A DNA stretch of 31,895 bases, taken from a virus. This document shows, one piece after another, positions 23,258 to 31,092 of this stretch. The DNA lies in IMG/VR virus record IMGVR_UViG_3300034403_000061, positions 1 through 31,895 of that record; one strand, given 5' to 3'. The position numbers and the translations under genes were made by a program. The notes beneath the pieces are model-generated. The model made no database searches. It saw only the letters and a list, made by a program, of their open reading frames with translations, and was not told where the DNA came from. Every line of letters starts with the position of its first letter. Position 1 is the first letter of the stretch.

Positions 23258-24992
23258 CTATACAGACCTCCCCAACAATCCTCGCTTTATCTTCGCTACC
23301 ATTAACCAGTAACTGTACTTCATCATGTACAAATGCAACTTGAGTGACTCCTTCAATATTCTTCTCCTGTAGTAGCGCATGGAATATAACCAACCATCGT
23401 TTACATATGATTGCCCCTGCGGATTGTAGTAGTGAATTAAGTGCTGCATGTTCTGAACGTATGGGTACCCTTCTACCATCTAGTCCTCGCAACCATCCTT
23501 TATCTTTTACTTGCTTTCTTACTGCATCTCTGAGTTCCTTTAGAGCAGGTGTCTTCTTAAGAAAGGAGTTCTTTAACTTTCTTCCTTGCCCCTTTCCTCC
23601 CCCTACGATCTCTCCTATACGTTCATCCCCACCTCCGTAAAGGAATGCATAAATGAATGTCTTGGCTTGTGATCTAGACTCTAATCCTGCTGCCAGTTGA
23701 TTGACCGTATGTATATCGTCTTCCAAGAGTTGAGTAGCATACTTACCCTCATCAAAGGAATACATATAGTGAGCCAAACACCGTAGCTCAAGGCCAGAAA
23801 CATCGACCCCGACAAGAAGAGAGCCAAGGGGAGCATGAAATAAAGACCTACACTCTTTACCGTAGAGTGCAGATACACTAGGTACTTGTGCCACATTAGG
23901 GTTAGAGTGTGTGCATCTGCTAGTAACGGCCCCCATGGTATTAACTCTCCCATGAATCTTTCCTCCCCTCTCTACCTTTAACCATGCTTGCTTACCCTCT
24001 GCTAGTTGACCTATTCTCTTTTGGAGCATTAGGTACTCTGTTAATAGTTTAGCCGCAGGGTACTTAAGGTCTTTTAGTACAGCCTCATCAACCTTGGGTA
24101 ACCCATTGTTAGTAAAGATAGTGGGCTGCCACTTGTACAAGTCTATTAGCCTCTTTCCTATTTGCTCCCGACTGTTAGGGTTGAAGTCTGTATGCAGTAT
24201 CCTTGTGTACTTGCACCCTTCTATGACATCAGGACGTTCCCTGTCCTTGAAGTTCATAGTCCTCTTGGGTTCCACCAATCCTTTGTGTTCCCACCATGAC
24301 CCAAACTCCTCCTTAAGCTCTACCTCTAGCTCCGCTCTCTTTCCTATTAGAGTTGAATAGAGCTTAGTGGCCTCTTTAACATCAAAGGGAAACCCATCGT
24401 CAGTCTGCTTATTACATATATCAGCTATGGCATGCTCTAGGTCTATGGCATCCTTTGAATACCTCACCCTGTTTAACATGTTAAATAGAGTTGTTGTAAC
24501 CTTGACATCCTGAAGGCAGTAGTCACCCATTTCCTGTGTCCACTCACCCCAGTTGGTAGTCTCTGAGTAAGCCCCTTTGTGGCAGCCTAATCTGTAACCC
24601 CATGCCTTCAATGAATGAGAACCTATGAGAGATGCGTTAGCCTTAATCCATGGGATGTTCTTCTTATACCCATTGAAATCCTTTTCTTTAATATCAGGAT
24701 GCATTAACCTGCTAAGTACTAGAGTATCTATGACCTTCTGGTTTGTTAGCTTAAATTCTTCAAACAAGCCAGAATCTACTTTTTGTAAGGCAGGAATATC
24801 AAACCCTAGGATGTTGTGACCAATGAGTAAGTCTGCTCTATTCAGCATGCTTAGTGCTGTGTCTATAAGGTTAGTCCTATTGTCGTAGACCTTATACCAT
24901 CCGTTGTCTAAGTCGTGTATTCCTATACAGTGAATCTTAAGGTCTTCCTTGTCTAACAGGCCGTTGGTTTCAATGTCAAACACCAACCTCAT
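23166..24992 (-). CDS. DNA polymerase, family A, with 3'-5' exonuclease (T7 gp5-like)
   Basis: 608 aa; T7 gp5 is 704. Exonuclease motifs: D6/E8 (FDIET), GHNILGFDIP (58-67) and Y158/D162 (YCLQD). Polymerase motifs: A, VGVDVSGLELRCLAH (394-408, D397); B, K444-TFIY-AFLYG (Y448 and Y452); C, VHDE (555-558). Proofreading therefore appears intact. The residue at the position called 762 in E. coli Pol I is tyrosine (Y448), as in T7, and the next residue is Ala in place of Gly. It starts in a one-base overlap (TGATG) with a 59-aa gene, and its 3' end is shared with the HNH gene. Host thioredoxin binding cannot be judged by eye; the thumb region looks shortened relative to T7. Confidence 0.96.
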   Translation of the reverse strand: MRLVFDIETNGLLDKEDLKIHCIGIHDLDNGWYKVYDNRTNLIDTALSMLNRADLLIGHNILGFDIPALQKVDSGLFEEFKLTNQKVIDTLVLSRLMHPDIKEKDFNGYKKNIPWIKANASLIGSHSLKAWGYRLGCHKGAYSETTNWGEWTQEMGDYCLQDVKVTTTLFNMLNRVRYSKDAIDLEHAIADICNKQTDDGFPFDVKEATKLYSTLIGKRAELEVELKEEFGSWWEHKGLVEPKRTMNFKDRERPDVIEGCKYTRILHTDFNPNSREQIGKRLIDLYKWQPTIFTNNGLPKVDEAVLKDLKYPAAKLLTEYLMLQKRIGQLAEGKQAWLKVERGGKIHGRVNTMGAVTSRCTHSNPNVAQVPSVSALYGKECRSLFHAPLGSLLVGVDVSGLELRCLAHYMYSFDEGKYATQLLEDDIHTVNQLAAGLESRSQAKTFIYAFLYGGGDERIGEIVGGGKGQGRKLKNSFLKKTPALKELRDAVRKQVKDKGWLRGLDGRRVPIRSEHAALNSLLQSAGAIICKRWLVIFHALLQEKNIEGVTQVAFVHDEVQLLVNGSEDKARIVGEVCIDAIRITGEYYSFKLPLTGEFNIGRNWADTH

Positions 24993-25171
24993 CAGTATGC
25001 CTGTTCTATATCATCCGCTAAAATCCTAATCTCCTCTACGATCCCTCTGACCGCAGTGACATCCCTCATATTTTTAGAGTCATAGGTTTCTACTACCTTT
25101 TTAGCAATAGCATCCCAAGAAATAAAGTAATCACCTGTCCAGATACCACCTTCGTTAATGTCTAGTTCCAT
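24992..25171 (-). CDS. Hypothetical protein (59 aa) between primase-helicase and DNA polymerase
   Basis: A 59-aa frame from ATG 25171 to TGA 24992 that exactly fills the space between two essential replication genes: it overlaps the helicase end by ten bases and the polymerase ATG by one (TGATG). The upstream GGAGAGA within the helicase 3' end can serve as ribosome-binding site. The product is acidic (MELDINEGGIWTGDYFISWD, then a helix ending DDIEQAY). T7 carries small genes (4.3-4.7) at the same position. No function is assigned. Confidence 0.72.
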   Translation of the reverse strand: MELDINEGGIWTGDYFISWDAIAKKVVETYDSKNMRDVTAVRGIVEEIRILADDIEQAY

Positions 25172-26835
25172 GCTGTCTCTCCTTCTTTGGTTTCATTTAG
25201 TTCCAGATTTGAAAAGGGGTCTGTTTCCCCTATAGGTTCATTGTCTTCCTCGGACATGGCTACCTCTGCCATCCTTCCTGTTGTAGTATCGTAATTCAGG
25301 ATAGAGCAGATGCCTGTTTGCCCTGTCCAACGGTTCTTAAGTATCCTTAAGAAGGTGGTGTTAGGATGCTCAACCGATTGTTGATCCCTCTCGCACCCTA
25401 TGACCATATCAGATAGCTGCCCTATGGCCCCTGAGCCTCGCAACTGAGCCAAGGATGTTTGGGCCCCATCCTCATGCCCTTTGTCTCCTGAAGGTCTTCT
25501 TAAGTGGCTTACCAATATCAGGCCTACATTAAGTTCTTCACATAAAGACCTTAGGTTAGTCATGAGGTTGTCGATAATCCTGCGTTCATCTCCTCCCTCC
25601 ATACCTGATACACAAATGGATATATGATCTAGTGCTATGTACCCACATGAGCCTGCTTTAACCAAGTATCTAATCTTAGAAAGTAAGTTGTCTGTTTCTG
25701 TACTGCCCCAATGATCGTATAGGTATACTCTCCCTGTACCTAAGGTGTTATCAAAGGCTAACTTCAATTCCTTATCGGTGACATGCTCTGTCCCTAGATG
25801 TAAGGGTCTGTTAATAGCCAATGACATCAATCCTAATGCTGTTCTCTTAACATTCTCCTCTAAAGCTATATACCCTATAGACTCCCCTTGATTTAACAGG
25901 TGATGTGCTACCTCTCGTACAACCTGTGACTTACCTATACCTGACCCTGCGGTGATGGTGACAATCTCTCCCCTTCTGATCCCTTGGGTCATCTTATTAA
26001 GACCTTCAAAGGGGTATGACTTACTCTCTGTCTTATCTTCAGTACTAACTAAATCCCAGAGGTCTTGTCCATTAATAATCCCATCGGGTTGGTAAGGTTT
26101 AGCATCCCATATGCAGTTAGATAGCTCTTTGTGCTTACCTGCCTTAAGCATCTCATTAGCATCTTTTAGGGGCAGATGAACAACTCTTGCTTTATTAGGT
26201 GGTAGTACTCCTGCACATTCTATGGCAGCCTTCTGACCTGCCTCATCCATATCCATGCAGAAGATTACATGCTCAAACTTACATAACCATTCCATGTTAT
26301 TTATGATGGCCCTCTTGGCACCTTGGGCCCCTGTAGGTACACCAACCACAGGGTACTTATTACCAAAGACTTGGCTGACAGTTAGTGTGTCTACCTCGCC
26401 TTCGCAAACAATTACCTGCTTACCCCCATCTCTCCAGAGCCACTGACCGTACAGTTCAATGTTCTTTGTATCCCCTATGAATAGGAAATCCTTATTGGCA
26501 AACCTTATCTTCTGGGCTACTGTCCTACCTTCCTTTATGTAGTTGGCTACTTGGCATCCCTTGCCTTTAAATCTTCCTTGCTGATACTTAAATTTCTTTA
26601 CTGTGTCTGTTTGTATACCCCTCTTGGTAAGAGGTGTAGTAACCAGATCATCTGTTATTAAATCCATGTGGCTCCTTTGCTTGGGTTGTTCGTTAATTTC
26701 TGTCAACTTTGCGGAACGATAGCCGCAACTAAAACACCATCCATGTCCATCATCGTAGATACTATATGCATCTGATGAAGGACAACTGGGACATTGTGTT
26801 TGCGTTACTAGATTTGATTCAATGTATCCCACCAT
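25162..26835 (-). CDS. Primase-helicase (T7 gp4-like)
   Basis: 557 aa, near T7 gp4A (566). N-terminal zinc ribbon C15-C18-C34-C37 for primase site recognition; TOPRIM primase core with E145 (CEGE) and D195/D197 (MDMDEAG); hexameric helicase domain with Walker A GSGIGKS (297-303), Walker B-type LDH (402-404), SH at 443-444, and KNRWTGQTG (500-508) near the arginine finger. The C-terminus is acidic and ends in Trp, like the acidic tail with terminal aromatic that T7 gp4 uses to bind polymerase. The ATG overlaps the amidase-like gene by 28 bases and has no strong Shine-Dalgarno, so coupling is likely. No internal start for a gp4B-like short form was sought in detail. Confidence 0.95.
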   Translation of the reverse strand: MVGYIESNLVTQTQCPSCPSSDAYSIYDDGHGWCFSCGYRSAKLTEINEQPKQRSHMDLITDDLVTTPLTKRGIQTDTVKKFKYQQGRFKGKGCQVANYIKEGRTVAQKIRFANKDFLFIGDTKNIELYGQWLWRDGGKQVIVCEGEVDTLTVSQVFGNKYPVVGVPTGAQGAKRAIINNMEWLCKFEHVIFCMDMDEAGQKAAIECAGVLPPNKARVVHLPLKDANEMLKAGKHKELSNCIWDAKPYQPDGIINGQDLWDLVSTEDKTESKSYPFEGLNKMTQGIRRGEIVTITAGSGIGKSQVVREVAHHLLNQGESIGYIALEENVKRTALGLMSLAINRPLHLGTEHVTDKELKLAFDNTLGTGRVYLYDHWGSTETDNLLSKIRYLVKAGSCGYIALDHISICVSGMEGGDERRIIDNLMTNLRSLCEELNVGLILVSHLRRPSGDKGHEDGAQTSLAQLRGSGAIGQLSDMVIGCERDQQSVEHPNTTFLRILKNRWTGQTGICSILNYDTTTGRMAEVAMSEEDNEPIGETDPFSNLELNETKEGETAWN

Positions 26836-27173
26836 GATTCTGTATCAAACTCCTGTTCTTCTTGACTGTTTATTACTTCTATACTTTGGTACTGCAACTT
26901 GAGTACCATAATCAGGGATTGCAGGGCCCCTAACTGAATAGGGCTAGGGGGTGATCCACATACTCCTATTCCTATAGAGCAATCGTTAAACCCTCTTGTA
27001 TGGGCCCCTGCCATCTCTAACTCCCTACCTTTTTGTACTACTCCTTCTTCGGTTATAACAAAATGGTAACCAATCTTTAGTAACCCTTTCTTGCGGTGAT
27101 GCTTATCTATATTCACCGAATCACAGGGGCATATATCCTTTACCTCCCTTACTAGAATGTAATCCTTAATCAC
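26808..27173 (-). CDS. T7 gp3.5 (amidase/RNA polymerase inhibitor)-like protein lacking zinc ligands
   Basis: 121 aa from GTG 27173, which forms a GTGA overlap with the endonuclease stop and lies eight bases beyond AAGGAG; GTG 27182 is also open but abuts that site. Family features: IGYHFVITEEG (34-44), GRELEMAGAHTRGFNDCSIGI (49-69), matching T7 lysozyme Y46-H47 and the GSHAKGYN block. Of the T7 zinc ligands, H17 falls at R9, and the C-terminal block with H122, K128 and C130 is replaced by a short acidic stretch (INSQEEQEFDTESWW). Amidase activity is therefore unlikely. T7 gp3.5 also binds and inhibits T7 RNA polymerase; retention of that role is my inference. A C15-x-C17 pair is a lineage feature. 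Confidence 0.82.
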   Translation of the reverse strand: MIKDYILVREVKDICPCDSVNIDKHHRKKGLLKIGYHFVITEEGVVQKGRELEMAGAHTRGFNDCSIGIGVCGSPPSPIQLGALQSLIMVLKLQYQSIEVINSQEEQEFDTESWWDTLNQI

Positions 27174-27538
27174 TTCTCCCACTCCTTGGGTAAACGCATC
27201 CTTGCGTATTGAAATCCGTTCTTCTCACACCACTTAGCATTACTGACCTTGCTTGCCTGACCCTTTGAATCTGGGTTCATAAACACAAACCTAATGTCTA
27301 GGTCAGGATGCTGTTTCTTTATTAACTTGTGTTTGGTACGGTCTGCTGAATAGAAGTATCCTTTAGTCTCTATAATGATTCCGTTGTCAAGTATGAAGTC
27401 AGGCTTGTAATATCTTTGTTGCTGATATGTGATCCTTGTATCTTCATACTCGTATGGAATACCCCTCTCTATTAAGTCCTCTGCAAACTCATACTCAAAC
27501 CCTGATCTAAAAGTCTGATTCAGTCTGTTCGTTTTCAC
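27170..27538 (-). CDS. Endonuclease I, Holliday-junction resolvase (T7 gp3-like)
   Basis: About 122 aa. Active-site residues match T7 gp3 with exact spacing: E15 (FRSGFE, T7 E20), D47 (KPDFIL, T7 D55), E57 and K59 (IIETKG, T7 E65/K67). LIKKQHPDLDIRFVF and CEKNGFQYA-like blocks also fit. The frame is open to ATG 27613, which would overlap SSB by 107 bases with a poorly spaced ribosome-binding site. GTG 27538 gives the same N-terminal length as T7, overlaps SSB by 32 bases and has ACGAGA upstream, so I prefer it. If the longer form is made it would add 25 mostly basic residues. It cuts branched DNA and helps degrade host DNA. Confidence 0.92.
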   Translation of the reverse strand: MKTNRLNQTFRSGFEYEFAEDLIERGIPYEYEDTRITYQQQRYYKPDFILDNGIIIETKGYFYSADRTKHKLIKKQHPDLDIRFVFMNPDSKGQASKVSNAKWCEKNGFQYARMRLPKEWEK

Positions 27539-28166
27539 TTGGAATCTCGTAGAGACTCTCCGTGTCTTCCGTTGTAGCCTTTTGTTGTGTTTCTGTCGCT
27601 TCATAGCCCCCATCTACTGCCGTGAATGGATTGCCTCCTTGTCCATTTGGTAATGATGTATCTAGGTTTACAATCTGGCACGATTGAGGTGACATCTTTA
27701 CACCTACTGTCCCTGTGCCTGCTTGGAACCATGCTCTTGGTGTCCAACTAACTCTAAGAGTTGCCCCATTAGGGATTTCTTGTATGGAACCTTCCTTTGT
27801 TGTGTCGATCCGCTTGGCTTTTGAATCGTACATGACGATCTTTGGGTTCCAAACGCCACCATCTCTGGTTGGTACCTCATACAGTTGTTTGAATGACACA
27901 GCCACATAGCCTTCAAAGTCATCCAAGTACGAGTACATAGGATGGATGTTTATTATCTTCCTCTTAGGGTTTTCTTCTAGTGCTTTCTCCTTCTCCTTCT
28001 CCACTAATCCATCGAGATGTTCAATGAGACTTGCGGCCTCATCCTCCTTGATTAGTAAGCGGCCCTTGTAAGCCTCAGGCCCACCTTTGAATGAGTCTGG
28101 TTTAATGAAACTACACCAGTATGCTAGTCCAGTTAGTACGGTAAAATCTTCGGGTCTTGTAGTCAT
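27507..28166 (-). CDS. Single-stranded DNA-binding protein (T7 gp2.5-like)
   Basis: 219 aa; T7 gp2.5 is 232. The N-terminal part has the SFIKPDSFKG-like strand, and the core reads IVMYDSKAKRI then LRVSWTPRAWFQAGTGTVGV (about 138-157), parallel to the VVVDSKGKK and KYSLVPYKWNTAVGASV blocks of gp2.5. The C-terminal 35 residues are acidic and the protein ends in SDF, as T7 gp2.5 ends in DF; the terminal Phe is essential in T7 for contacts with polymerase and primase-helicase. Its ATG overlaps the 57-aa gene stop (ATGA). It is the first large gene after the candidate middle promoter. Confidence 0.88.
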   Translation of the reverse strand: MTTRPEDFTVLTGLAYWCSFIKPDSFKGGPEAYKGRLLIKEDEAASLIEHLDGLVEKEKEKALEENPKRKIINIHPMYSYLDDFEGYVAVSFKQLYEVPTRDGGVWNPKIVMYDSKAKRIDTTKEGSIQEIPNGATLRVSWTPRAWFQAGTGTVGVKMSPQSCQIVNLDTSLPNGQGGNPFTAVDGGYEATETQQKATTEDTESLYEIPSENEQTESDF

Positions 28167-28336
28167 ATGAGGTTTTCTCCTTTCTCGTTATCTACGTTGG
28201 TTCTTCTTGGGTTTACTATCGCCTCTACATCAATTCCTAAGCTAACCAATTCAGCTTGGAAATCTACAGGGACAGCTATATCGTTATGCATTAAGTACAT
28301 AAGGGTCTTAATTTTAGTTGCTACTTGGGTGTCCAT
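28163..28336 (-). CDS. Hypothetical protein (57 aa) coupled to SSB
   Basis: A 57-aa frame from ATG 28336 to TGA 28163, closing in an ATGA overlap with SSB. It fills the only space between the RNA polymerase and SSB genes apart from the promoter region. The sequence is MDTQVATKIKTLMYLMHNDI followed by VPVDFQAELVSLGIDVEAIV and a short basic tail; it looks like a two- or three-helix protein. No family is recognised. The ribosome-binding site is poor (AGGACATACAATAA), which suggests either low expression or initiation close to the 5' end of a phage transcript. Confidence 0.65.
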   Translation of the reverse strand: MDTQVATKIKTLMYLMHNDIAVPVDFQAELVSLGIDVEAIVNPRRTNVDNEKGENLI

Positions 28337-28344
28337 TTATTGTA

Positions 28345-28361
28345 TGTCCTACATTAGTGTA
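28345..28361 (-). promoter_or_regulatory. Candidate phage RNA polymerase promoter before SSB operon
   Basis: On the minus strand: TACACT, seven bases (AATGTAG), GACATACA, in the 30-base gap after the RNA polymerase stop. It resembles T7 promoters in having CACTA followed by TAGGA (T7: CACTATAGGGA) with a slightly longer gap, and it matches the thyX site at 17 of 21 positions. The position corresponds to the start of T7 class II genes. Confidence 0.55.
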
Positions 28362-28366
28362 TATGT

Positions 28367-30805
28367 CTAAGCAAAAAAATACTTAGAGTTAATTACTTCC
28401 TTAATATCCAATGAGCCTTTAGGGGGTGGGGTGGGTAACTCAAACCCTAACTCTTTAGCATGTACTGCAAACTTAGCTAGTTGATCTACAGAATAGACCT
28501 CTACGAATGCCTCTCGTATCAACCTTGCCATGGTTGAGGTGTCAGCAGCATGTACCCCATAAGAGTCATGTATCATAGCGAAAGATTTGATTCCCTCATC
28601 CACAGCCTTGCATATCGTTATGGTCATACAGGCTCCATCATTACCGTGGACAAAGTTAGGGGCTATACCATTAACCGACCTCGCTCTATCTATGCCATCT
28701 ATTGCCACTCTAATCTGAGGTTTAATTAAGGTGCCATCTATCTTAGTGGTTATCCTCATGGGTTTTGTGTTGGGATAAAGCTGATGTATCCATGCCCCTG
28801 TAGGTGTATCCCATACCACAGGTATATCCTCTTTGGATAATATCTTCCCAATGTCCTGTAGGTATTTCATTATTACCCTTGCGGCAGGCACTGACTCGTT
28901 AGCAACCGTCCATAGCTTGGCTGCTAGGTATGTAACAGCTTCGTTAAAGTCATCCTTGAATACATCGGTAGCTCCTTCACTCAACTGCTCCTCAACATAG
29001 TCTGCTATGTAGTCTCGACAGGCGAACTTAGTACCACCATAGGGGATCACCATAATGGGCCTCTTGACGGTCTTCCTAGAGCCACCAAAGGCTAACCATA
29101 GTTGGGCCATGGGGTGCAGACTGTCTTCCTTTATTGTCTCCCATAGAGACTCGTAGACGTTCTGATACATATCCTCTGGTACCTCTGATGGTATAAGACA
29201 TGTTGCCTTACCTCCAACCTCGTCCAACCCTAATGCGCTTAGGTGTTGTAGTCCATTGTTCCTTCCATCCAGTGCTATAGGAAGATGACTAATGAAACCC
29301 CATCCTACCCTATTGAACTGAGCATACTCCATGCAGAAAGATAAGAACTGGAAAGGGTCTGATGCGGAAGACCACCATTTGTGAGTAAGAGGTTCTGATG
29401 CACTTAATAATATATATTCTTCATTATCCTTTACCCATCTAACTCGCTCTTGGAATGTAACCTTGTCATTACCGTAGGTGTTAGCCCCTTGTACACATAA
29501 CCAATCTGCTGCCTCTTGAGTCTCTATTGCCTTACCCTCCCCAAATAGCAACAGTGCCTTAGAATAGTCTGGCCCCTGAGGATTAACAAAACTACTAACC
29601 GCATATTTTCTAAAGCGGAAATCATTCTGATAAACGTAATAGAGGGGCAGATTAAGGTAATCTCTACATGTACCTATGGTTCGTATCAAGGCCAACCTTT
29701 TAGAGTCTAATTGTGCATTCTTGGTATGGGCATTAGCTGCTCTCCTCTTCCACTTACTAAGAATATCTAACTGCTCAGGGCTCATGTCCTTCTTGTTTAA
29801 GGTGATTGGTAAGGGACACTTAGGAATAGGTACTGACTCCCTTGGTGGTACTCCTGCCCATCCTCCTCCATTCTCCCATATTTGTTCCAATACACTAAAC
29901 ACTCCCTTGTTGATGACCCACTGAGTATTCTGTAGGGCATTGAGGGCCTTGTATTCTAACGGCATTGGTTGATTGGCTAACTCTTCCAAGACATACCTAT
30001 TCTTGGTCTTAACCATAAGTAGAGGCTTGATGTGCCTACTCCAATAACCCCCATCGTAGGGGTTAGTCCATTCTCTAGGTGGGATAACACACGGGCCAAA
30101 GTTGGGCATTAAGAACTGTGTCCTATGGTTTACCTTGGCTATCCAATCAAGCGTTATGTCTGTAGGCTCTAGTATTAGCTTAGTCCTCTTACCTCCCATT
30201 CTGATGGTTGCTTTTTTAACTAGACCAGTATGCTGTATCATTAAGTCGATCAGCTTGACCCCCATGTGAAGTTTCTCTGTTTTACTCCAAGGCTCATAGG
30301 TGATGAGAGCATTCTTGTTCATGGAATGTATCAAGTTGTATCTCATGTAATGTCTGTTACTGGTTCGCTTACTTACTGCACCTTTAACACTCTCAAATAG
30401 CCTAGGTTCTGCTGTTCGGAAGAGGGTGAACTTAAACTCATCCTCTAGTCTCCCTGCAATTGACATAGCGGTAGCGGTGATACCATTAGCGGAATTAAGG
30501 TGGTCTATGGTTACCTTAAGACAAAGGTAGGCAGCTACATCAGGCTTAACCAAGGATAATAACTTAGCATTAGTATGCCTGTTTCCTCTACCTGCCTTGC
30601 CCTCGTATGCCTCTATTAGGTAAGCCTTTAGGGCATCCTCTAGGGCAGTAACAGTGCCCTTTAGTACACTTATTCCTGCTACTGTAGTAGAAGGTAGTGC
30701 CGCTAGGTTATTCTTATTGAACCTAGACATCCCTACAGTAAGCATCCTCTCTTCTAACTTTAACTGGAGGTCATATAGGTGACCCTCTGGAACTTTACTG
30801 TCCAT
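28367..30805 (-). CDS. Phage DNA-dependent RNA polymerase, single subunit (T7 gp1-like)
   Basis: 812 aa; T7 RNA polymerase is 883. Catalytic residues are all present: D513 (LDGRNNGLQH, T7 D537), K581 (VKRPIM, T7 K631), Y589 (IPYGGTKF, T7 Y639) and D747 (MIHDSYG, T7 D812). APNFVHGNDG (715-724) and the terminal KYFFA (T7: FAFA) also match. The segment between 670 and 712, which includes the promoter specificity loop in T7, differs strongly, so a private promoter sequence is expected. It overlaps the 94-aa gene by 11 bases, and both should be transcribed from the sigma-70 promoter at 31113-31141. It drives the replication and structural genes to its left. Confidence 0.97.
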   Translation of the reverse strand: MDSKVPEGHLYDLQLKLEERMLTVGMSRFNKNNLAALPSTTVAGISVLKGTVTALEDALKAYLIEAYEGKAGRGNRHTNAKLLSLVKPDVAAYLCLKVTIDHLNSANGITATAMSIAGRLEDEFKFTLFRTAEPRLFESVKGAVSKRTSNRHYMRYNLIHSMNKNALITYEPWSKTEKLHMGVKLIDLMIQHTGLVKKATIRMGGKRTKLILEPTDITLDWIAKVNHRTQFLMPNFGPCVIPPREWTNPYDGGYWSRHIKPLLMVKTKNRYVLEELANQPMPLEYKALNALQNTQWVINKGVFSVLEQIWENGGGWAGVPPRESVPIPKCPLPITLNKKDMSPEQLDILSKWKRRAANAHTKNAQLDSKRLALIRTIGTCRDYLNLPLYYVYQNDFRFRKYAVSSFVNPQGPDYSKALLLFGEGKAIETQEAADWLCVQGANTYGNDKVTFQERVRWVKDNEEYILLSASEPLTHKWWSSASDPFQFLSFCMEYAQFNRVGWGFISHLPIALDGRNNGLQHLSALGLDEVGGKATCLIPSEVPEDMYQNVYESLWETIKEDSLHPMAQLWLAFGGSRKTVKRPIMVIPYGGTKFACRDYIADYVEEQLSEGATDVFKDDFNEAVTYLAAKLWTVANESVPAARVIMKYLQDIGKILSKEDIPVVWDTPTGAWIHQLYPNTKPMRITTKIDGTLIKPQIRVAIDGIDRARSVNGIAPNFVHGNDGACMTITICKAVDEGIKSFAMIHDSYGVHAADTSTMARLIREAFVEVYSVDQLAKFAVHAKELGFELPTPPPKGSLDIKEVINSKYFFA

Positions 30806-31079
30806 TAATTAAATCTCCTTCTGAGGCCCATTCATAGGCACATATCTTGACGATCTGTGGGTACTTGGCTATGTAAAAGCCTGTTTGTGATGAGAGAGCC
30901 TTATAATTTACAAGGCCCTTGTGTGGGTGTGTTACTTCCTTCCAAGATTTCTTTAGTAAGGTACAGAGTAAGTCGAACTCTGGGTCTGTTAGGGGGCTAC
31001 CGTCCTTAAGGTAGTATAAGTAGCTACTCATTAAATAGTAGCTGAGTAATCCATTAGGTGTCAGGTCATCTATTACCAC
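30795..31079 (-). CDS. Hypothetical early protein (94 aa) upstream of RNA polymerase
   Basis: 94 aa starting at GTG 31079, seven bases after a perfect AAGGAGG, the best Shine-Dalgarno of the window. It is the first gene of the RNA polymerase transcript. The product has a Leu/Tyr-rich N-terminal helix (NGLLSYYLMSSYLYYLKDGS) and LTDPEFDLLCTLLKKSWKEV, and no membrane segment. This resembles small NAD-dependent ligase-like or adenylation 'YYxxDxPxxxDxEYDxL' N-terminal motifs (YYLKDGSPLTDPEFDLL), so a relic or stand-alone version of that helical domain is possible, but there is no catalytic lysine. I assign no function. Confidence 0.72.
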   Translation of the reverse strand: MVIDDLTPNGLLSYYLMSSYLYYLKDGSPLTDPEFDLLCTLLKKSWKEVTHPHKGLVNYKALSSQTGFYIAKYPQIVKICAYEWASEGDLINGQ

Positions 31080-31092
31080 TAATTATCCTCCT

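Noticed and set aside
27539-27613. N-terminal extension of endonuclease I from ATG 27613.
   Set aside because: It would overlap SSB by 107 bases with the nearest AAGGAGG about 20 bases away; the GTG at 27538 gives the T7-like length.
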